Below the pieces are notes generated by a model. It did no database searches, had not been told where the DNA came from, and worked only from the letters and a program-made list of their open reading frames with translations. Positions 9,276-19,400 of a stretch of DNA of 64,000 nt are shown here, in pieces. The stretch is from Alteromonas mediterranea DE (GTDB lineage: Bacteria > Pseudomonadota > Gammaproteobacteria > Enterobacterales > Alteromonadaceae). The number at the start of each line of letters is the position of its first letter. The first letter of the stretch is position 1. The DNA lies in NCBI RefSeq assembly GCF_000020585.3, contig NC_011138.3, positions 3,801,293 to 3,865,292 of the forward strand, read 5' to 3'. The position numbers and the translations under genes are program-made.

Positions 9276-9304
9276 AGCGCTGTCGATTAGCATCTAACAG
9301 CGCT
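9276..9304 (-). terminator. Terminator after apbE-nqrM
   Basis: AGCGCTGT (9276-9283) and ACAGCGCT (9297-9304) form an eight-base perfect stem. Read on the minus strand it is followed by ATTTTTGTTTTTTT. It lies 32 bp after the nqrM stop. Confidence 0.85.
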
Positions 9305-9335
9305 TTTAGATTTTAAGCCAACGAAAGGCGAAGCA

Positions 9336-9569
9336 TTACAAAATTTGGTTCTGCTTCCACTCGTTTAGCTTTTTCTGGCGGGCTTCTTCTTTTTCCATGC
9401 GTGACTTTTTACGATCACACGGTTCTGGGCAATCACAGGCTTTCTCAATACCTAGTGCACCTAAGCCACCGCAACTTCCAGAAATAGATTTTTTCTGAAC
9501 TAGGTAGCCAACGGCCATGGCCAAAACCATAGTAAGAAAGAAACCGAAAGCGAGAATAAATGTAGACAT
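9336..9569 (-). CDS. nqrM: NqrM, Na+-NQR maturation (iron delivery) protein
   Basis: 77 residues: one N-terminal membrane helix (about 4-24) and a cysteine cluster SCGGLGALGIEKACDCPEPC, then a basic-acidic tail. This matches NqrM (DUF539), which is needed to place the Fe centre between NqrD and NqrE. It follows apbE by nine bases on the same strand, and both lie just behind the nqr operon, a usual arrangement. All four conserved cysteines are present. Confidence 0.92.
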   Translation of the reverse strand: MSTFILAFGFFLTMVLAMAVGYLVQKKSISGSCGGLGALGIEKACDCPEPCDRKKSRMEKEEARQKKLNEWKQNQIL

Positions 9570-9578
9570 CGCTACCCC

Positions 9579-10604
9579 CTAATTATGAACTGTGACCAGT
9601 TTATCAAATTCTGGCGACGCATACTCCTCAAATCCGTCATCGGTGCGACGAATGAGGAATACGGCAAGCTGTTCTTGCTCGGCGATCGCTATCGCTTGCT
9701 CCCACCCCATAACATTGAACGCGGTAGCTAGACCGTCTGATGTCATAGATGAAGGGTGGACAACGGTTACCGATACCAAATTATGCGAAATAGGTTTACC
9801 GGTAGTTGGGTCTATTAGGTGCGAATAACGAACCCCGTCTTCTTCGTAATAGTTACGATAGTCGCCCGACGTAGCAACCGCGTTTTCACCTATTGAGACA
9901 ACTTTTTGAACTGCGCGTTCAGTAGTAACCGGCTTTTCAATAGCGATAAGCCACTCGCTGCCGTCGCCACGTTCACCTTTCACGCGCATTTCACCGCCTA
10001 TTTCTACAAGGTAGTTTTCAATACCGTGCTTTTCAAGGATCTCTGCCACTTCATCTACACCAAAACCTTTGGCTATGGTCGATAAATCGACGTAGAGCAT
10101 GGGGTGGCTTTTTTTGAGACCGGTTGGCGTGGTCGACAGTTTCTGATAACCCACATAGTCTCTAATTTCGTCGATCTCCCCTTGGCTTGGTACTTTCTCG
10201 GGGCGTTTTGTTGGGCCAAACCCCCACAAGTTCACCAAAGGGCCCACCGTTACATCAAGCACACCTCCGCTTAAGCTAGCTAAACGCAACGCTTCATTAA
10301 CCACGGTCAAAGTGTCTGGCGATACGGCAAAGTTATCGGTATAGCGATACTGATTGAACCTTGAAAGTTCTGATGTAGGGTCATACGTTGACATCATCTT
10401 GTTTACTTCAACAAGACGTGCGTCTATTTCAGCCTGTAACCCTTCTACCGGCTCCTTACCTACAAGGTATTTAACGTTGTAGGTTGTACCCATTGTTTGG
10501 CCCTGAAGATGTACTACAGGCGCTTTTTCATCACTACAGCTTGCAAGTACTAATATGCCTATTGCAAAAAAAGCGAGAAAAATTCGAATTGCGAAACGAA
10601 TCAC
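9579..10604 (-). CDS. apbE: ApbE, FAD:protein FMN transferase (lipoprotein)
   Basis: 341 residues from the GTG at 10604. It has a lipoprotein signal with lipobox LASC, then QGQTMGTTYNVKYL, and the conserved flavin/Mg2+ sites LWGFGPTKRPE, DLSTIAKGFGVDEVAE, LVEIGGEMRVKG, ATSGDYRNYY, YSHLIDPTTGKPI and TSDGLATAFNVMG. It covalently attaches FMN to Thr of NqrB and NqrC. I chose the GTG because AAGGA sits seven bases upstream; an ATG at 10631 has no ribosome site. It is separated from nqrF by a strong terminator, so it may be driven by readthrough or by a promoter in the 117-bp gap. Confidence 0.93.
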   Translation of the reverse strand: MIRFAIRIFLAFFAIGILVLASCSDEKAPVVHLQGQTMGTTYNVKYLVGKEPVEGLQAEIDARLVEVNKMMSTYDPTSELSRFNQYRYTDNFAVSPDTLTVVNEALRLASLSGGVLDVTVGPLVNLWGFGPTKRPEKVPSQGEIDEIRDYVGYQKLSTTPTGLKKSHPMLYVDLSTIAKGFGVDEVAEILEKHGIENYLVEIGGEMRVKGERGDGSEWLIAIEKPVTTERAVQKVVSIGENAVATSGDYRNYYEEDGVRYSHLIDPTTGKPISHNLVSVTVVHPSSMTSDGLATAFNVMGWEQAIAIAEQEQLAVFLIRRTDDGFEEYASPEFDKLVTVHN

Positions 10605-10671
10605 GATGTTGTCCTTAGCTAATTTGCACATTTTTCACTAACAATGTGCATTAAGCGTTTTGCTTCAACAA

Positions 10672-10693
10672 AAAAGGGGCTTGCGCCCCTTTT
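10672..10693 (-). terminator. Terminator after nqrF
   Basis: AAAAGGGGC (10672-10680), loop TTGC, GCCCCTTTT (10685-10693): a nine-base perfect stem. On the minus strand it is followed by TTGTTG after the T-run. It lies about 29 bp after the nqrF stop and before apbE. Confidence 0.85.
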
Positions 10694-10721
10694 ATTATGC
10701 TTAACTTTTTAAGCGATTAGC

Positions 10722-11954
10722 TTAGCCACCGAAGTCATCTAGCATGATGTTTTCGTCCTCAACACCTAGCTCTTTAAGCATGTTGATTACAGCCGCGTTC
10801 ATCATAGGTGGTCCACACATGTAGAACTCACAGTCTTCTGGTGCAGGGTGATCTTTCAAGTAGTTCTCAAGAAGTACTTGGTGAATGAACCCTGTGTAAC
10901 CTTCCCAGTTGTCCTCTGGCTGAGGATCTGAAAGTGCTACGTGCCACTCAAAGTTATCGTTTTCTGCTGCTAGCTCGTCGAAGTCTTCGGTATAGAACAT
11001 TTCACGAAGTGAACGTGCACCGTACCAGAAGCTCATCTTACGCTTAGACTTAAGGCGACGAAGCTGATCGAAAATGTGTGAACGCATTGGGGCCATACCC
11101 GCACCACCACCTACGAATACCATTTCGTTTTCAGTTTCCTTCGCGAAGAATTCACCGAATGGACCAGAGATAGTCGCTTTGTCACCTTCTTTCAGGCTCC
11201 AAATGTACGATGACATTTTACCAGCAGGAAGGCTTAGGTTATTAGGTGGCGGCGTAGCGATACGCACGTTCAGCATAATAATACCTTCTTCTTCTGGGTA
11301 GTTCGCCATTGAGTACGCACGAATGGTCTCTTCGTCTACTTTAGACTCAATGTCAAAGAAGCCAAAGCGCTCCCAGTCACCGCGATATTCTTCAGGAATA
11401 TCGAACTCTTTGTACTTAACGTGGTGAGCTGGTGCTTCAATCTGAATGTAACCACCCGCACGGAAGGGCACGCTTTCACCGTTAGGAATTTTAAGCTTAA
11501 GCTCTTTGATGAAGGTAGCTTTGTTATCGTTAGAGATAACTTCACAATCCCACTTCTTAACACCAAATACTGACTCTTCTAGCTCGATTTCCATGTCTTG
11601 CTTAATAGCAACCTGACATGAAAGACGGCAACCTTCGCGCGCTTCACCTTTAGTGATGTGGTCTAGTTCAGTTGGAAGGATCTCACCACCACCTGAGTGT
11701 ACGTCTACACGACACTGACCACATGAACCACCGCCACCACACGCAGAAGATACGAAGTATCCTGCATCAGCTAGAGCACCAAGTAGCTTGCCACCCGGTG
11801 CAGTTTTGATTGCTTTGTCTGGGTCACCATTAATAGTGATAGTGACATCACCACTTGGTACCAATTTAGACTTGGCAAACATGATAATAAATACCAGCGC
11901 TAGAACGATGGCAATGAACATGCCGACGCCTAGATATATTTCTACATTATTCAT
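10722..11954 (-). CDS. nqrF: NqrF, NADH-oxidising subunit of Na+-NQR
   Basis: 410 residues: N-terminal membrane helix (about 5-27); a [2Fe-2S] ferredoxin domain with [10 protein letters not shown] and a downstream Cys in EGCRLSCQV; an FAD-binding barrel with RAYSMANYP; and an NADH-binding domain with [16 protein letters not shown] and [10 protein letters not shown]. It ends with the usual LDDFGG. It passes electrons from NADH to FAD, to the Fe-S centre, and on into the membrane complex. It is the last gene of nqrABCDEF, 20 bases after nqrE, and is followed by a strong terminator. Confidence 0.97.
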   Translation of the reverse strand: MNNVEIYLGVGMFIAIVLALVFIIMFAKSKLVPSGDVTITINGDPDKAIKTAPGGKLLGALADAGYFVSSACGGGGSCGQCRVDVHSGGGEILPTELDHITKGEAREGCRLSCQVAIKQDMEIELEESVFGVKKWDCEVISNDNKATFIKELKLKIPNGESVPFRAGGYIQIEAPAHHVKYKEFDIPEEYRGDWERFGFFDIESKVDEETIRAYSMANYPEEEGIIMLNVRIATPPPNNLSLPAGKMSSYIWSLKEGDKATISGPFGEFFAKETENEMVFVGGGAGMAPMRSHIFDQLRRLKSKRKMSFWYGARSLREMFYTEDFDELAAENDNFEWHVALSDPQPEDNWEGYTGFIHQVLLENYLKDHPAPEDCEFYMCGPPMMNAAVINMLKELGVEDENIMLDDFGG

Positions 11955-11974
11955 TTATATGCTCCCGAGCTTTC

Positions 11975-12583
11975 TTACAGCTGAATACCAGTGAATGACT
12001 GGAAGCCTAGTGCCATTAGACCCGCGATCATGAATACAGAACCTAGACCACGAACACCATCTGGCATATCAGCATATTTAAGCTTTTCACGTACTGCCGC
12101 AAGCAACACAATTGCAATTGCCCAGCCAATACCACTTCCTACGCCGTAAACAACGCTTTCGGTCAGGTTATATTCACGCTGTACTGCAAACGCTACACCA
12201 CCGAAGATTGCACAGTTAACGGTAATAAGCGGAAGGAAGATACCTAGTGCGTTATAAAGCGCTGGGAAGAACTTATCTAAGCTCATCTCTAGGATCTGTA
12301 CCAATGCCGCGATAACACCGATAAAGGTTAGGAAGTTAAGGAAGCTTAAGTCAGCTTCTGGGAAACCTGCCCACGCTAATGCGCCTGGAGCAAGAATGTT
12401 TACATAAATAATTTGGTTAACCGGAACCGAGATACCTAGTACCACGATTACCGCTACGCCAAGACCCATAGCAGTTTTAACTTTCTTAGATACCGCAAGG
12501 AAGGTACACATACCTAAGAATAGTGATAACGCCATGTTCTCAACAAAGATTGAGCGAACAAATAACGACAAATAATGTTCCAT
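11975..12583 (-). CDS. nqrE: NqrE, membrane subunit of Na+-NQR
   Basis: 202 residues, almost entirely membrane helices (six predicted by eye), starting [20 protein letters not shown], the family's conserved first helix. [13 protein letters not shown] supplies the conserved Cys of the NqrD/E iron centre. Inverted-topology partner of NqrD. Spacing to nqrD is three bases. Confidence 0.96.
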   Translation of the reverse strand: MEHYLSLFVRSIFVENMALSLFLGMCTFLAVSKKVKTAMGLGVAVIVVLGISVPVNQIIYVNILAPGALAWAGFPEADLSFLNFLTFIGVIAALVQILEMSLDKFFPALYNALGIFLPLITVNCAIFGGVAFAVQREYNLTESVVYGVGSGIGWAIAIVLLAAVREKLKYADMPDGVRGLGSVFMIAGLMALGFQSFTGIQL

Positions 12584-12586
12584 GAC

Positions 12587-13219
12587 TTACTCCTTAGGCT
12601 CTACTTGCTCAGGACGGATAGTACGGATAACCCAAATCATACCGCCGATTAAGAAGAATGAGCTGAATGGTAAAATTAACAAACCATTACCTTGGTACCA
12701 GCCACCGTTTTGAACCAGTGGAAGGATTTCGAAACCTAAAATAGTACCGAAACCAAATAGCTCTTTAATTGTACCAATAACAATCAGGATGAAAGAGTAG
12801 CCTAAGCCGTTACCAATACCATCAAGGAAGCTCATTAGAGGTGGGCTCTTCATGGCGTAAGCTTCAGCACGACCCATTACGATACAGTTAGTAATAATCA
12901 GACCAACGAATACCGACAGCTGCTTCGATATTTCATACGAATACGCTTTCAGAATTTGGTCAACAACGATTACCAACGATGCAATGATGGTCATCTGGAT
13001 AATAATTCGAACGCTAGATGGAATCTGGTTACGAATTAGTGAAATAAACAAGTTTGAGAACGCTACAACGCTGGTAAGCGCAAGCGACATTACCAATGCT
13101 GTTTCCAGCTTAGTGGTAATTGCCAGTGCTGAACAGATACCCAATACCTGTAGGGCGATCGGGTTGTTGTCCAGGATTGGCCCAAAGAGGGCCTTTTTCA
13201 TTTCTTTAGTATCTGCCAT
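12587..13219 (-). CDS. nqrD: NqrD, membrane subunit of Na+-NQR
   Basis: 210 residues with six hydrophobic helices. Conserved features are [20 protein letters not shown] near the start and [13 protein letters not shown], whose Cys is an iron-centre ligand shared with NqrE. It forms part of the Na+ and electron pathway. It overlaps no neighbour: ten bases separate it from nqrC. Confidence 0.96.
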   Translation of the reverse strand: MADTKEMKKALFGPILDNNPIALQVLGICSALAITTKLETALVMSLALTSVVAFSNLFISLIRNQIPSSVRIIIQMTIIASLVIVVDQILKAYSYEISKQLSVFVGLIITNCIVMGRAEAYAMKSPPLMSFLDGIGNGLGYSFILIVIGTIKELFGFGTILGFEILPLVQNGGWYQGNGLLILPFSSFFLIGGMIWVIRTIRPEQVEPKE

Positions 13220-13229
13220 GAGACTTCCC

Positions 13230-13994
13230 TTATGAACGCCATGCTTGGTTCTTCAGGAACTGGCCGAAGCCTTGCTCGCCTACCCAGTAACGAATAGTGT
13301 TTTCAACACCGTTGCTGGTTAGGGTTGCACCTGAAAGCGCATCGATAGTGTGAGGATTGCTAGGGTTAGCATTTTTCACTACGCGAATAGCAACTTCGCC
13401 ATTCTCGTAAAGCTCTTTGCCGTCCCATTTGTCCTGCCAAGCAGGGTTTTGCACTTCACCACCTAGTCCTGGCGTTTCTTTTTGCTGATAGTAAATAAGC
13501 TCGCGAACCGTTTGGCCGTCTGCATCTATCGCTAAGAATCCGTACATAAGATCCCAAAGACCGCTACCGTGAACAGGAAGGATGATACGAGATACATCAC
13601 CTGCTTCGTTGCGCACTAAGTAAACACTTGCCACGTTAGGGCGACGTTGGAAACCTACATTGCTGTTAGTTACCTTTGTGCTGTACTCAGTCTGCTTAGC
13701 AGCTTTATACATGTCGTAATCTGGCGCAGGCGCTTCAACAAACGTGCCTTCTTCAAGATTAACGTAACGCTGCTCTACTCGCTCGCTGTACGTGCTTTCG
13801 ATAGCGTTATTGCTCATGCCCATTTCGTAAAGGCCTGCAGCATTAAGAATGTTGCTCTTTTTATCAAGAGCCGCGTTTGTTTGCTGTAGAGAGCGAAGGC
13901 CAACAGCCGCGCCAGAAACAACAATTGAACAAACCAAACATACGGCTACTACTACACCGATAGTTTTGCCTAAAGATTCTTTCTTAGCCGACAC
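13230..13994 (-). CDS. nqrC: NqrC, FMN-bearing subunit of Na+-NQR
   Basis: 254 residues with one N-terminal membrane helix (about 10-31) and a periplasmic FMN-binding domain. [17 protein letters not shown] carries the SGAT sequence whose Thr receives FMN by phosphodiester bond from ApbE. It starts at GTG 13994 behind GGAGGGTAGCAC and overlaps the last eleven bases of nqrB, suggesting translational coupling. Confidence 0.96.
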   Translation of the reverse strand: MSAKKESLGKTIGVVVAVCLVCSIVVSGAAVGLRSLQQTNAALDKKSNILNAAGLYEMGMSNNAIESTYSERVEQRYVNLEEGTFVEAPAPDYDMYKAAKQTEYSTKVTNSNVGFQRRPNVASVYLVRNEAGDVSRIILPVHGSGLWDLMYGFLAIDADGQTVRELIYYQQKETPGLGGEVQNPAWQDKWDGKELYENGEVAIRVVKNANPSNPHTIDALSGATLTSNGVENTIRYWVGEQGFGQFLKNQAWRS

Positions 13995-15186
13995 GTGCTA
14001 CCCTCCGCTTGATGTTGCTTTGTGCGACGAAATAGTCGAACAGTGGCGCCCACAAGTTAGCAAACAGAATTGCTAGCATTACACCTTCAGGGAAGGCTGG
14101 GTTTAGGACGCGGATTAGTACCGTCATGAAACCAATGAAGATACCGTAAGCCCACTTGCCTTGGTTTGTGAACGATGCAGACACCGGGTCTGTCGCCATA
14201 AAGAACATACCAAACGCAAGACCACCAACAACAAAGTGCCAATGTGCAGGCATTGCAAACATAGGGTTAGTGTCGCTGCCAATTAAGTTTAGCAAGGTTG
14301 CGAAGAACGCTACACCAATCGCTACACCAGCAACAATTCGCCAGCTTGCTATACGCATGTACATGATGAACAAGCCACCAAGAATAATAGCTAGTGTAGA
14401 TACCTCACCTGCTGAGCCCGCGATAGTACCGATGAAGCTATCCATCCACTGCGTCATATCAGCGTAGTCTAGGTTGCCCCAAGCGGCTTGGCTAAGAGAC
14501 GTTGCACCCGAATAACCATCTGCTGCTACCCATACTTGGTCACCTGAGATTTGTGCAGGGTACGCAAAGTAAAGGAAAGCACGACCAGACAGAGCTGGGT
14601 TAAGGAAGTTACGACCTGTACCACCGAATACTTCTTTAGCAATAACAACACCAAAGGTAATACCTAGTGCTACTTGCCATAGAGGAATCGTGGCTGGAAG
14701 TGTTAGTGCAAACAGCACTGATGTTACGAAGAAACCTTCGTTTACTTCGTGCTTACGCACAGAAGCGAACAGTACTTCCCAGAAACCACCAACAGCAAAC
14801 GTTACTGCATAAATAGGTAGCCAGAAACATGCACCGTAGAAGAACAGGCCTAATATGCCAGCGTTTGTCAAATCACCGCCTAGTGCAGTGAAAAGCCCCG
14901 CCTGCCATGTGTCAGGCAGTGTTCCTGCGCCAGCAGCAATAGCTTCTTGCGCTTGAAAACCAATGTTGTACATACCGAAGAACATAGCTGGGAATGTTGC
15001 CATCCATACCATGATCATGATGCGTTTAAGGTCAATGCTGTCACGCACGTGCGTGTTCGCTTTGTTTACCTTACCTGGCGTATAAAAAATGGTAGCCGCA
15101 GCTTCGTAAAGCGCATACCACTTTTCATGCTTACCACCCGGCTCGAAATCCGGTTCAATTTTTTCTAAATACGCTTTTAAACCCAT
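13984..15186 (-). CDS. nqrB: NqrB, FMN- and riboflavin-bearing membrane subunit of Na+-NQR
   Basis: 400 residues with about ten membrane helices. It begins [14 protein letters not shown], then [19 protein letters not shown]. The FMN acceptor Thr is in [35 protein letters not shown] is a conserved membrane loop. It is the main Na+-conducting subunit and a quinone and inhibitor site in studied homologues. It follows nqrA by three bases. Confidence 0.97.
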   Translation of the reverse strand: MGLKAYLEKIEPDFEPGGKHEKWYALYEAAATIFYTPGKVNKANTHVRDSIDLKRIMIMVWMATFPAMFFGMYNIGFQAQEAIAAGAGTLPDTWQAGLFTALGGDLTNAGILGLFFYGACFWLPIYAVTFAVGGFWEVLFASVRKHEVNEGFFVTSVLFALTLPATIPLWQVALGITFGVVIAKEVFGGTGRNFLNPALSGRAFLYFAYPAQISGDQVWVAADGYSGATSLSQAAWGNLDYADMTQWMDSFIGTIAGSAGEVSTLAIILGGLFIMYMRIASWRIVAGVAIGVAFFATLLNLIGSDTNPMFAMPAHWHFVVGGLAFGMFFMATDPVSASFTNQGKWAYGIFIGFMTVLIRVLNPAFPEGVMLAILFANLWAPLFDYFVAQSNIKRRVARVG

Positions 15187-15189
15187 GAC

Positions 15190-16530
15190 TTAACCCTCTT
15201 TCTCTATCGTGGTCAAACAGTCGCGTAAGATAGGAGCGTAGTTGTATTTGCCAGGGCATACGTAAGTACACAATGCCAAATCTTCTTCGTCCAACTCTAA
15301 GCAACCCAACGTCTGAGCACCGTCAGTATCACCAGAAATCAGGTCCCTAAGCAGAAGCGTAGGAATGATATCTAGGGGCATAACGCGTTCGTAATTACCA
15401 ATTGGAACCATAGAACGTTCTGAACCATTGGTAGTTGTTGTCATATCAAATTTCTTGCTACCACTTAGGTGACCTAAGTAAGCACGAGTCACTGAGTGTT
15501 GGTTTGAACCAGGCATGATCCAACCGAACAATTTCTTCTCGCGACCTTCTTTTAATAGTGAAACTTGTGTGTGGAAACGACCTAGGAATCCGTGTACACC
15601 CATCGCCGTAGTACCACTAAGTACTGAGCCTGAGATAACACGTACTTCACCGTCTACTTGCTCGCTAGCAGTTAGTTCGGTTAAGTCTGCGCCAATTACA
15701 GTGCGCACTAAGCGTGGGTTGGTTGCAGCAGGACCTGCAAGTGAAATAACACGACGGTTATCTAACTCGCCAGAGGTCAGCAATGCACCAATCGCCATTA
15801 CGTCTTGGTAGTTGATGTGCCAAACCGTTTTGTTCATGCCAGCAGAATCAAGGAAGTGGATGTGAGTACCCGGTAGGCCCGCAGGGTGAGGACCACCAAA
15901 TTCTTCAACATCAACTGCCGCATCGCCAGTAGCAACAGAAGCACCTGCCGCTTTACAAACGTAAGTCTTGCCACCGCTCAATTGCGCTAACGCTTTAAGA
16001 CCATTTACGAAATCGTCTTGGCGCTCAGCAATTACCACTGCAGGATCTGCTGCTAGTGGATTAGTATCCATTGCTGTAACGAAAATTGAGTTTGGAACAG
16101 AGTCTAACTGAGGCGATTTGCTGAATGGACGGGTGCGTAACGCTGTCCACATGCCTGACTCTACAAGGATTGACTGAAGTTGCTCACGTGTTGCACTCGC
16201 GATCTGGTCAGCTGCAATTTTGTCAAATGTCACAGCATCGCTGCCGTTTACTTTGATAACTACAGACTGAAGAACACGTTTTGCACCACGGTTAACCTCT
16301 ACCACTTCACCCGCAGCTGGCGCAGTGAATTTAACGCCAGGGTTCTTTTTGTCTTCAAAAAGTACCTGACCTTTCTTCACTACATCGCCAACTTGGACGT
16401 GCATGGTAGGGCGCATACCCACATATTCTTCTCCCAGAATGGCAACGCGCGTTGCAGCAGATGCATCAGCAATCTCCTGCTTTGGCGCTCCCTCAATTGG
16501 GAGGTCGAGACCTTTCTTGATTTTTATCAT
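15190..16530 (-). CDS. nqrA: NqrA, quinone-associated soluble subunit of Na+-NQR
   Basis: 446 residues from ATG 16530 ([18 protein letters not shown]), the family's invariant N-terminus. A longer in-frame start at 16608 would add 26 residues with no family support. Conserved segments are [53 protein letters not shown] and [20 protein letters not shown]. It is the cytosolic subunit linked to quinone binding. First gene of the operon, with a long (about 440 bp) upstream region. Confidence 0.97.
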   Translation of the reverse strand: MIKIKKGLDLPIEGAPKQEIADASAATRVAILGEEYVGMRPTMHVQVGDVVKKGQVLFEDKKNPGVKFTAPAAGEVVEVNRGAKRVLQSVVIKVNGSDAVTFDKIAADQIASATREQLQSILVESGMWTALRTRPFSKSPQLDSVPNSIFVTAMDTNPLAADPAVVIAERQDDFVNGLKALAQLSGGKTYVCKAAGASVATGDAAVDVEEFGGPHPAGLPGTHIHFLDSAGMNKTVWHINYQDVMAIGALLTSGELDNRRVISLAGPAATNPRLVRTVIGADLTELTASEQVDGEVRVISGSVLSGTTAMGVHGFLGRFHTQVSLLKEGREKKLFGWIMPGSNQHSVTRAYLGHLSGSKKFDMTTTTNGSERSMVPIGNYERVMPLDIIPTLLLRDLISGDTDGAQTLGCLELDEEDLALCTYVCPGKYNYAPILRDCLTTIEKEG

Positions 16531-16971
16531 ATGTAATTGCACTACTCTAATAGAAATACCCTTTTGCATGACCGCAGAAATCCTGCCTGTCAGCATGCAA
16601 AAACGCACTATTAACAGGTGTTAAACACCTTTTCGTTGTTGATTGATGGAACTTGCAATGCCGCGGTCAGCCTGTTATGAAGCCGCAACGCATAATTCCT
16701 TTTGCGGGCATTTTGTTCGCCCAATATTTATAGACCACCAGCAGAAAATTACACTTATTATTATTGTTGTGTAGCGGTAATCGCTACTGCTGTATAGGCA
16801 GAGGCAGAAAAGGCCCCCACTTAATTTCGGGATTTTAGCATTAACCCATACGTTTGTGCCACGCTATTTCAAGATAAAGGCAAATTTTTCTACAATTTAA
16901 TGTAAACCTTTGGTCTTATTCATTTACATTTTTACCGCTGACACCCCATATCGGCTTGCAATAAAGCACAA
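16531..16971 (-). promoter_or_regulatory. nqr upstream/leader region with inverted repeats
   Basis: 441 bp without a credible gene, between the fabV terminator and nqrA. Close to nqrA are two inverted repeats: TTTTGCATG (16562-16570) with CATGCAAAA (16594-16602), nine-base arms, and AGGTGTT (16616-16622) with AACACCT (16624-16630), seven-base arms around one base. Both would fall in the transcribed leader if the promoter lies further upstream. A weak promoter-like stretch, TAAAAT preceded by TGC, lies near 16833-16842 on the minus strand. No known riboswitch pattern was recognised. Confidence 0.45.
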
Positions 16972-16997
16972 AAAAGCCGTCAAATCAGACGGCTTTT
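16972..16997 (-). terminator. Terminator after fabV
   Basis: AAAAGCCGTC (16972-16981), loop AAATCA, GACGGCTTTT (16988-16997): a ten-base perfect stem, followed on the minus strand by TTGTGC. It lies about 41 bp after the fabV stop. Confidence 0.85.
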
Positions 16998-17037
16998 GCA
17001 CAGATAGCACTAGGTTAATTAATGGTAAGTTTAAGTT

Positions 17038-18216
17038 TTACCACTTAACCAGTGGGTCAACTTCACTGTCGTAATCAACACTGGAAATGTCAAAACCGAA
17101 TAGTTTTAAGAACTCGTGGTGGTAACCTTTGTAGTCACTTAAGTCATGGAAGTTCTCTTGTGTCACCTGATCCCATAGCGCTTTAATTTTTGCTTGGGTA
17201 GCGTCGTTGGTTTCTTTGCCGTCCATGCGATAGCGATTTGCTTCATCTAGCGTAGGAGTATTTCCAAACAGGCATTGTGTGAATAAACCATGAATTTGTT
17301 CAATACACCCTTCGTGTGTCCCCTCTTCTTTCATCACTTTGTAAATAAGTGAAATATACAGAGGCATTACGGGAATGGCAGAACTTGCCTGCGTTACCAG
17401 TGCTTTTAGTGAACTTACGTTTGCTTGTACAAGCAAGTCACTGTTTTTACCAATAATAGCAGCAGCAGCGCGATCTAGGTCTTCTTTTGCCTTACCGATA
17501 GTTGCTTGACCGTAGATAGGCCATGTAAGCTCTTTACCGATATAGGTATATGCGGTGGTTTTACAGCCTTCTGCAAGCACATCGGCTTCACGCAAAAAGT
17601 CCATCCAACGCTCCCAATCTTCGCCGCCCATCACTTTAATGGTGTTAAGGATCTCGTCGTCGTTGGCTGGCTCAAGCGCCACTTCATGCACTTTATCTTT
17701 ATCTGTGTCGTAAGTTTTTGTGGTGTATGCCTCGCCTACTGGCTTAAGCGTCGACTTGTAGGTCACACCAGTTTCTGGGTCGGTTCTGCGCGGAGACGCA
17801 AGGCTATAAATAACCAAGTCGACCTTGCCCATTTCGGCTTTGATTTTTTCGATAGCTTCGTTTTTGATCTCATCAGAAAAAGCATCGCCGTTTATTGTAT
17901 CTGCATACAAGCCTTTCCCTTTGGCTTTTTCGTGGAACGCCGCAGTGTTATACCAACCAGCAGTACCCGTTTTGCGCTCCGTTGGTGCTCTTTCAAAGCA
18001 CACACCTAGTGTTTTAGCACCATAACCAAAGGCAGATGTGATGCGCGACGCTAAGCCATAGCCTGTTGAGCTACCAATAACCAGTACATTTTTAGGGCCT
18101 TCGCCTAAGTCACCTTTTGCTTCTACATAAGCAATCTGTTCATCAACCGCTTTAGCACAGCCCACTGGGTGCGCGTTTGTACAAATGAAGCCTCTCACTT
18201 TAGGCTTGATAACCAT
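17038..18216 (-). CDS. fabV: FabV, trans-2-enoyl-ACP(CoA) reductase
   Basis: 392 residues, typical length. Dinucleotide-binding motif NVLVIGSSTGYGLASRI; DLVIYSLASPRRTDPETG; and the catalytic Tyr-x8-Lys motif in PIYGQATIGKAKEDL, which is the FabV arrangement and separates it from FabI. It reduces enoyl-ACP in the last step of fatty acid elongation with NADH. FabV enzymes are poorly inhibited by triclosan; whether a second enoyl reductase exists cannot be seen here. Monocistronic, with its own terminator and AAGGAAAATTATT before the ATG. Confidence 0.96.
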   Translation of the reverse strand: MVIKPKVRGFICTNAHPVGCAKAVDEQIAYVEAKGDLGEGPKNVLVIGSSTGYGLASRITSAFGYGAKTLGVCFERAPTERKTGTAGWYNTAAFHEKAKGKGLYADTINGDAFSDEIKNEAIEKIKAEMGKVDLVIYSLASPRRTDPETGVTYKSTLKPVGEAYTTKTYDTDKDKVHEVALEPANDDEILNTIKVMGGEDWERWMDFLREADVLAEGCKTTAYTYIGKELTWPIYGQATIGKAKEDLDRAAAAIIGKNSDLLVQANVSSLKALVTQASSAIPVMPLYISLIYKVMKEEGTHEGCIEQIHGLFTQCLFGNTPTLDEANRYRMDGKETNDATQAKIKALWDQVTQENFHDLSDYKGYHHEFLKLFGFDISSVDYDSEVDPLVKW

Positions 18217-18510
18217 AATAATTTTCCTTATTTGAGCGTGGGGCTATTGTAATGCCGAAGCCACTGATAACAACTCGGAGCAGATGGAAGCCTGCCGATC
18301 TTTAATACAATTTTGTCAGCATATCGCATACATGCATTCTCACCAACAGAACATAGTAGCATCACATATTTATATTTGAAAAAGCGAAACACAAACAACC
18401 TCAGATTATGAGTGAACTGTTTGTTTACAAACTAAGCCTCAGAAAAGTAAAAGAAATAGGCTAGAAGATAGAAAGGAGTAAAGGATTTAACAAAGAAGAA
18501 TACAGGTATT
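18217..18510. other. Intergenic region fabV-fklB, nothing recognised
   Basis: 294 bp of AT-rich sequence upstream of fabV and downstream of fklB. It should hold the fabV promoter on the minus strand, but I see no clear -35/-10 pair, no operator palindrome and no ORF with a ribosome site. Confidence 0.5.
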
Positions 18511-18538
18511 CACAGGAGTACCATTGGGCACTCCTGTG
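18511..18538 (-). terminator. Stem-loop after fklB, possible terminator
   Basis: CACAGGAGT (18511-18519) and ACTCCTGTG (18530-18538), nine-base perfect stem with a ten-base loop, nine bases after the fklB stop. The minus strand after the stem reads AATACC, not a T-run, so it may protect the 3' end instead of causing strong termination. Confidence 0.5.
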
Positions 18539-18547
18539 AAGAAATCA

Positions 18548-19168
18548 TTAACCTAGAACGTCAAGAAGTTCTACGTCAAAGATCAGGGTGCTGTAAGGTG
18601 CAATAGCTGCGCCAGCGCCTTGCTCACCGTAAGCTAGGTCGTGTGGTACGTATAGACGATACTTTGAACCTGCTTTCATAAGTTGAAGTGCTTCAGTCCA
18701 ACCTTTGATTACGCCGCCTACTGGGAATTCAGCTGGCTGACCACGCTCGTAAGAGCTATCAAACGTAGTACCGTTTATAAGCGTACCGTGGTAGTGAACA
18801 CGTACTGTGCTAGAAGCATCTGGTGTCTCGCCGTCACCTTCAGTAACAACTTCGTATTGAAGACCAGATTCAGTTACCGTAACTTCATCACGCTTCGCGT
18901 TTTCTTCAAGGTACTTTGTGCCTTCTTCAATAACCGCTTTGCTCGCTTCTTCTTTAGCTGCTTGCATACGCTTGTGAATTTCGCCGAACGCATCACGTAG
19001 CGTGTCGTTATCAACCTGAGGGGCTTGACCCGCGAATGCGTCTTTTAGGCCAGCTACAACTGCATCGATTGCCAAACCGTCGAAAGGGTTTGATTGCAAT
19101 TGTTGACCCATTTGAAAACCAATGCCGTAACTTGCTTGGGTTTCTACTGTATTGAATGTATCAGTCAC
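18548..19168 (-). CDS. fklB: FklB-type FKBP peptidyl-prolyl isomerase
   Basis: 206 residues, the same length as E. coli FklB. The N-terminal dimerisation region is TQASYGIGFQMGQQL, and the C-terminal FKBP domain (about 110-206) has VRVHYHGTLINGTTFDSSYE, FPVGGVIKGWTEALQLM, YRLYVPHDLAYGEQG and STLIFDVELLDV. It catalyses cis-trans prolyl isomerisation in the cytoplasm or periplasm; no signal peptide is seen from this start. I chose the GTG at 19168 because AGGAG lies five bases upstream; the longer frame to 19204 has no such signal. Divergent from ppc. Confidence 0.94.
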   Translation of the reverse strand: MTDTFNTVETQASYGIGFQMGQQLQSNPFDGLAIDAVVAGLKDAFAGQAPQVDNDTLRDAFGEIHKRMQAAKEEASKAVIEEGTKYLEENAKRDEVTVTESGLQYEVVTEGDGETPDASSTVRVHYHGTLINGTTFDSSYERGQPAEFPVGGVIKGWTEALQLMKAGSKYRLYVPHDLAYGEQGAGAAIAPYSTLIFDVELLDVLG

Positions 19169-19400
19169 AAGAACTCCTGAAATTAAATTACAAATGCAGT
19201 ACAAATTTCAAACAAAACGCTTAGTGCGAGAATGTTTCTGCATTTTCCGGTGCAAGAGTGTATCACACCACAAAATATCTTGCTTTGAGCAATGTTAACT
19301 AGGGTGCAAAAGTATCAAAATGTTGTAAATTATAACCTAAAGTGGTTAGACAAGACGCAAAGGACACAGTATGGTTAGCCCATATATTTAGGAGGATAGC

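Noticed and set aside
16180..16536. 118-codon plus-strand frame opposite nqrA
   Set aside because: It lies wholly over the conserved start of nqrA in another frame, has no family signature and no operon context.
16899..16920. AAACCTTTGGTCTTA upstream of nqr as another copy of the acetate-module motif
   Set aside because: Only the right half (TTTGGTC) agrees; no palindrome and no second phased copy.
17506..18009. 167-codon plus-strand frame opposite fabV
   Set aside because: It is a mirror of fabV codons; cysteine- and phenylalanine-rich composition is typical of antisense frames.
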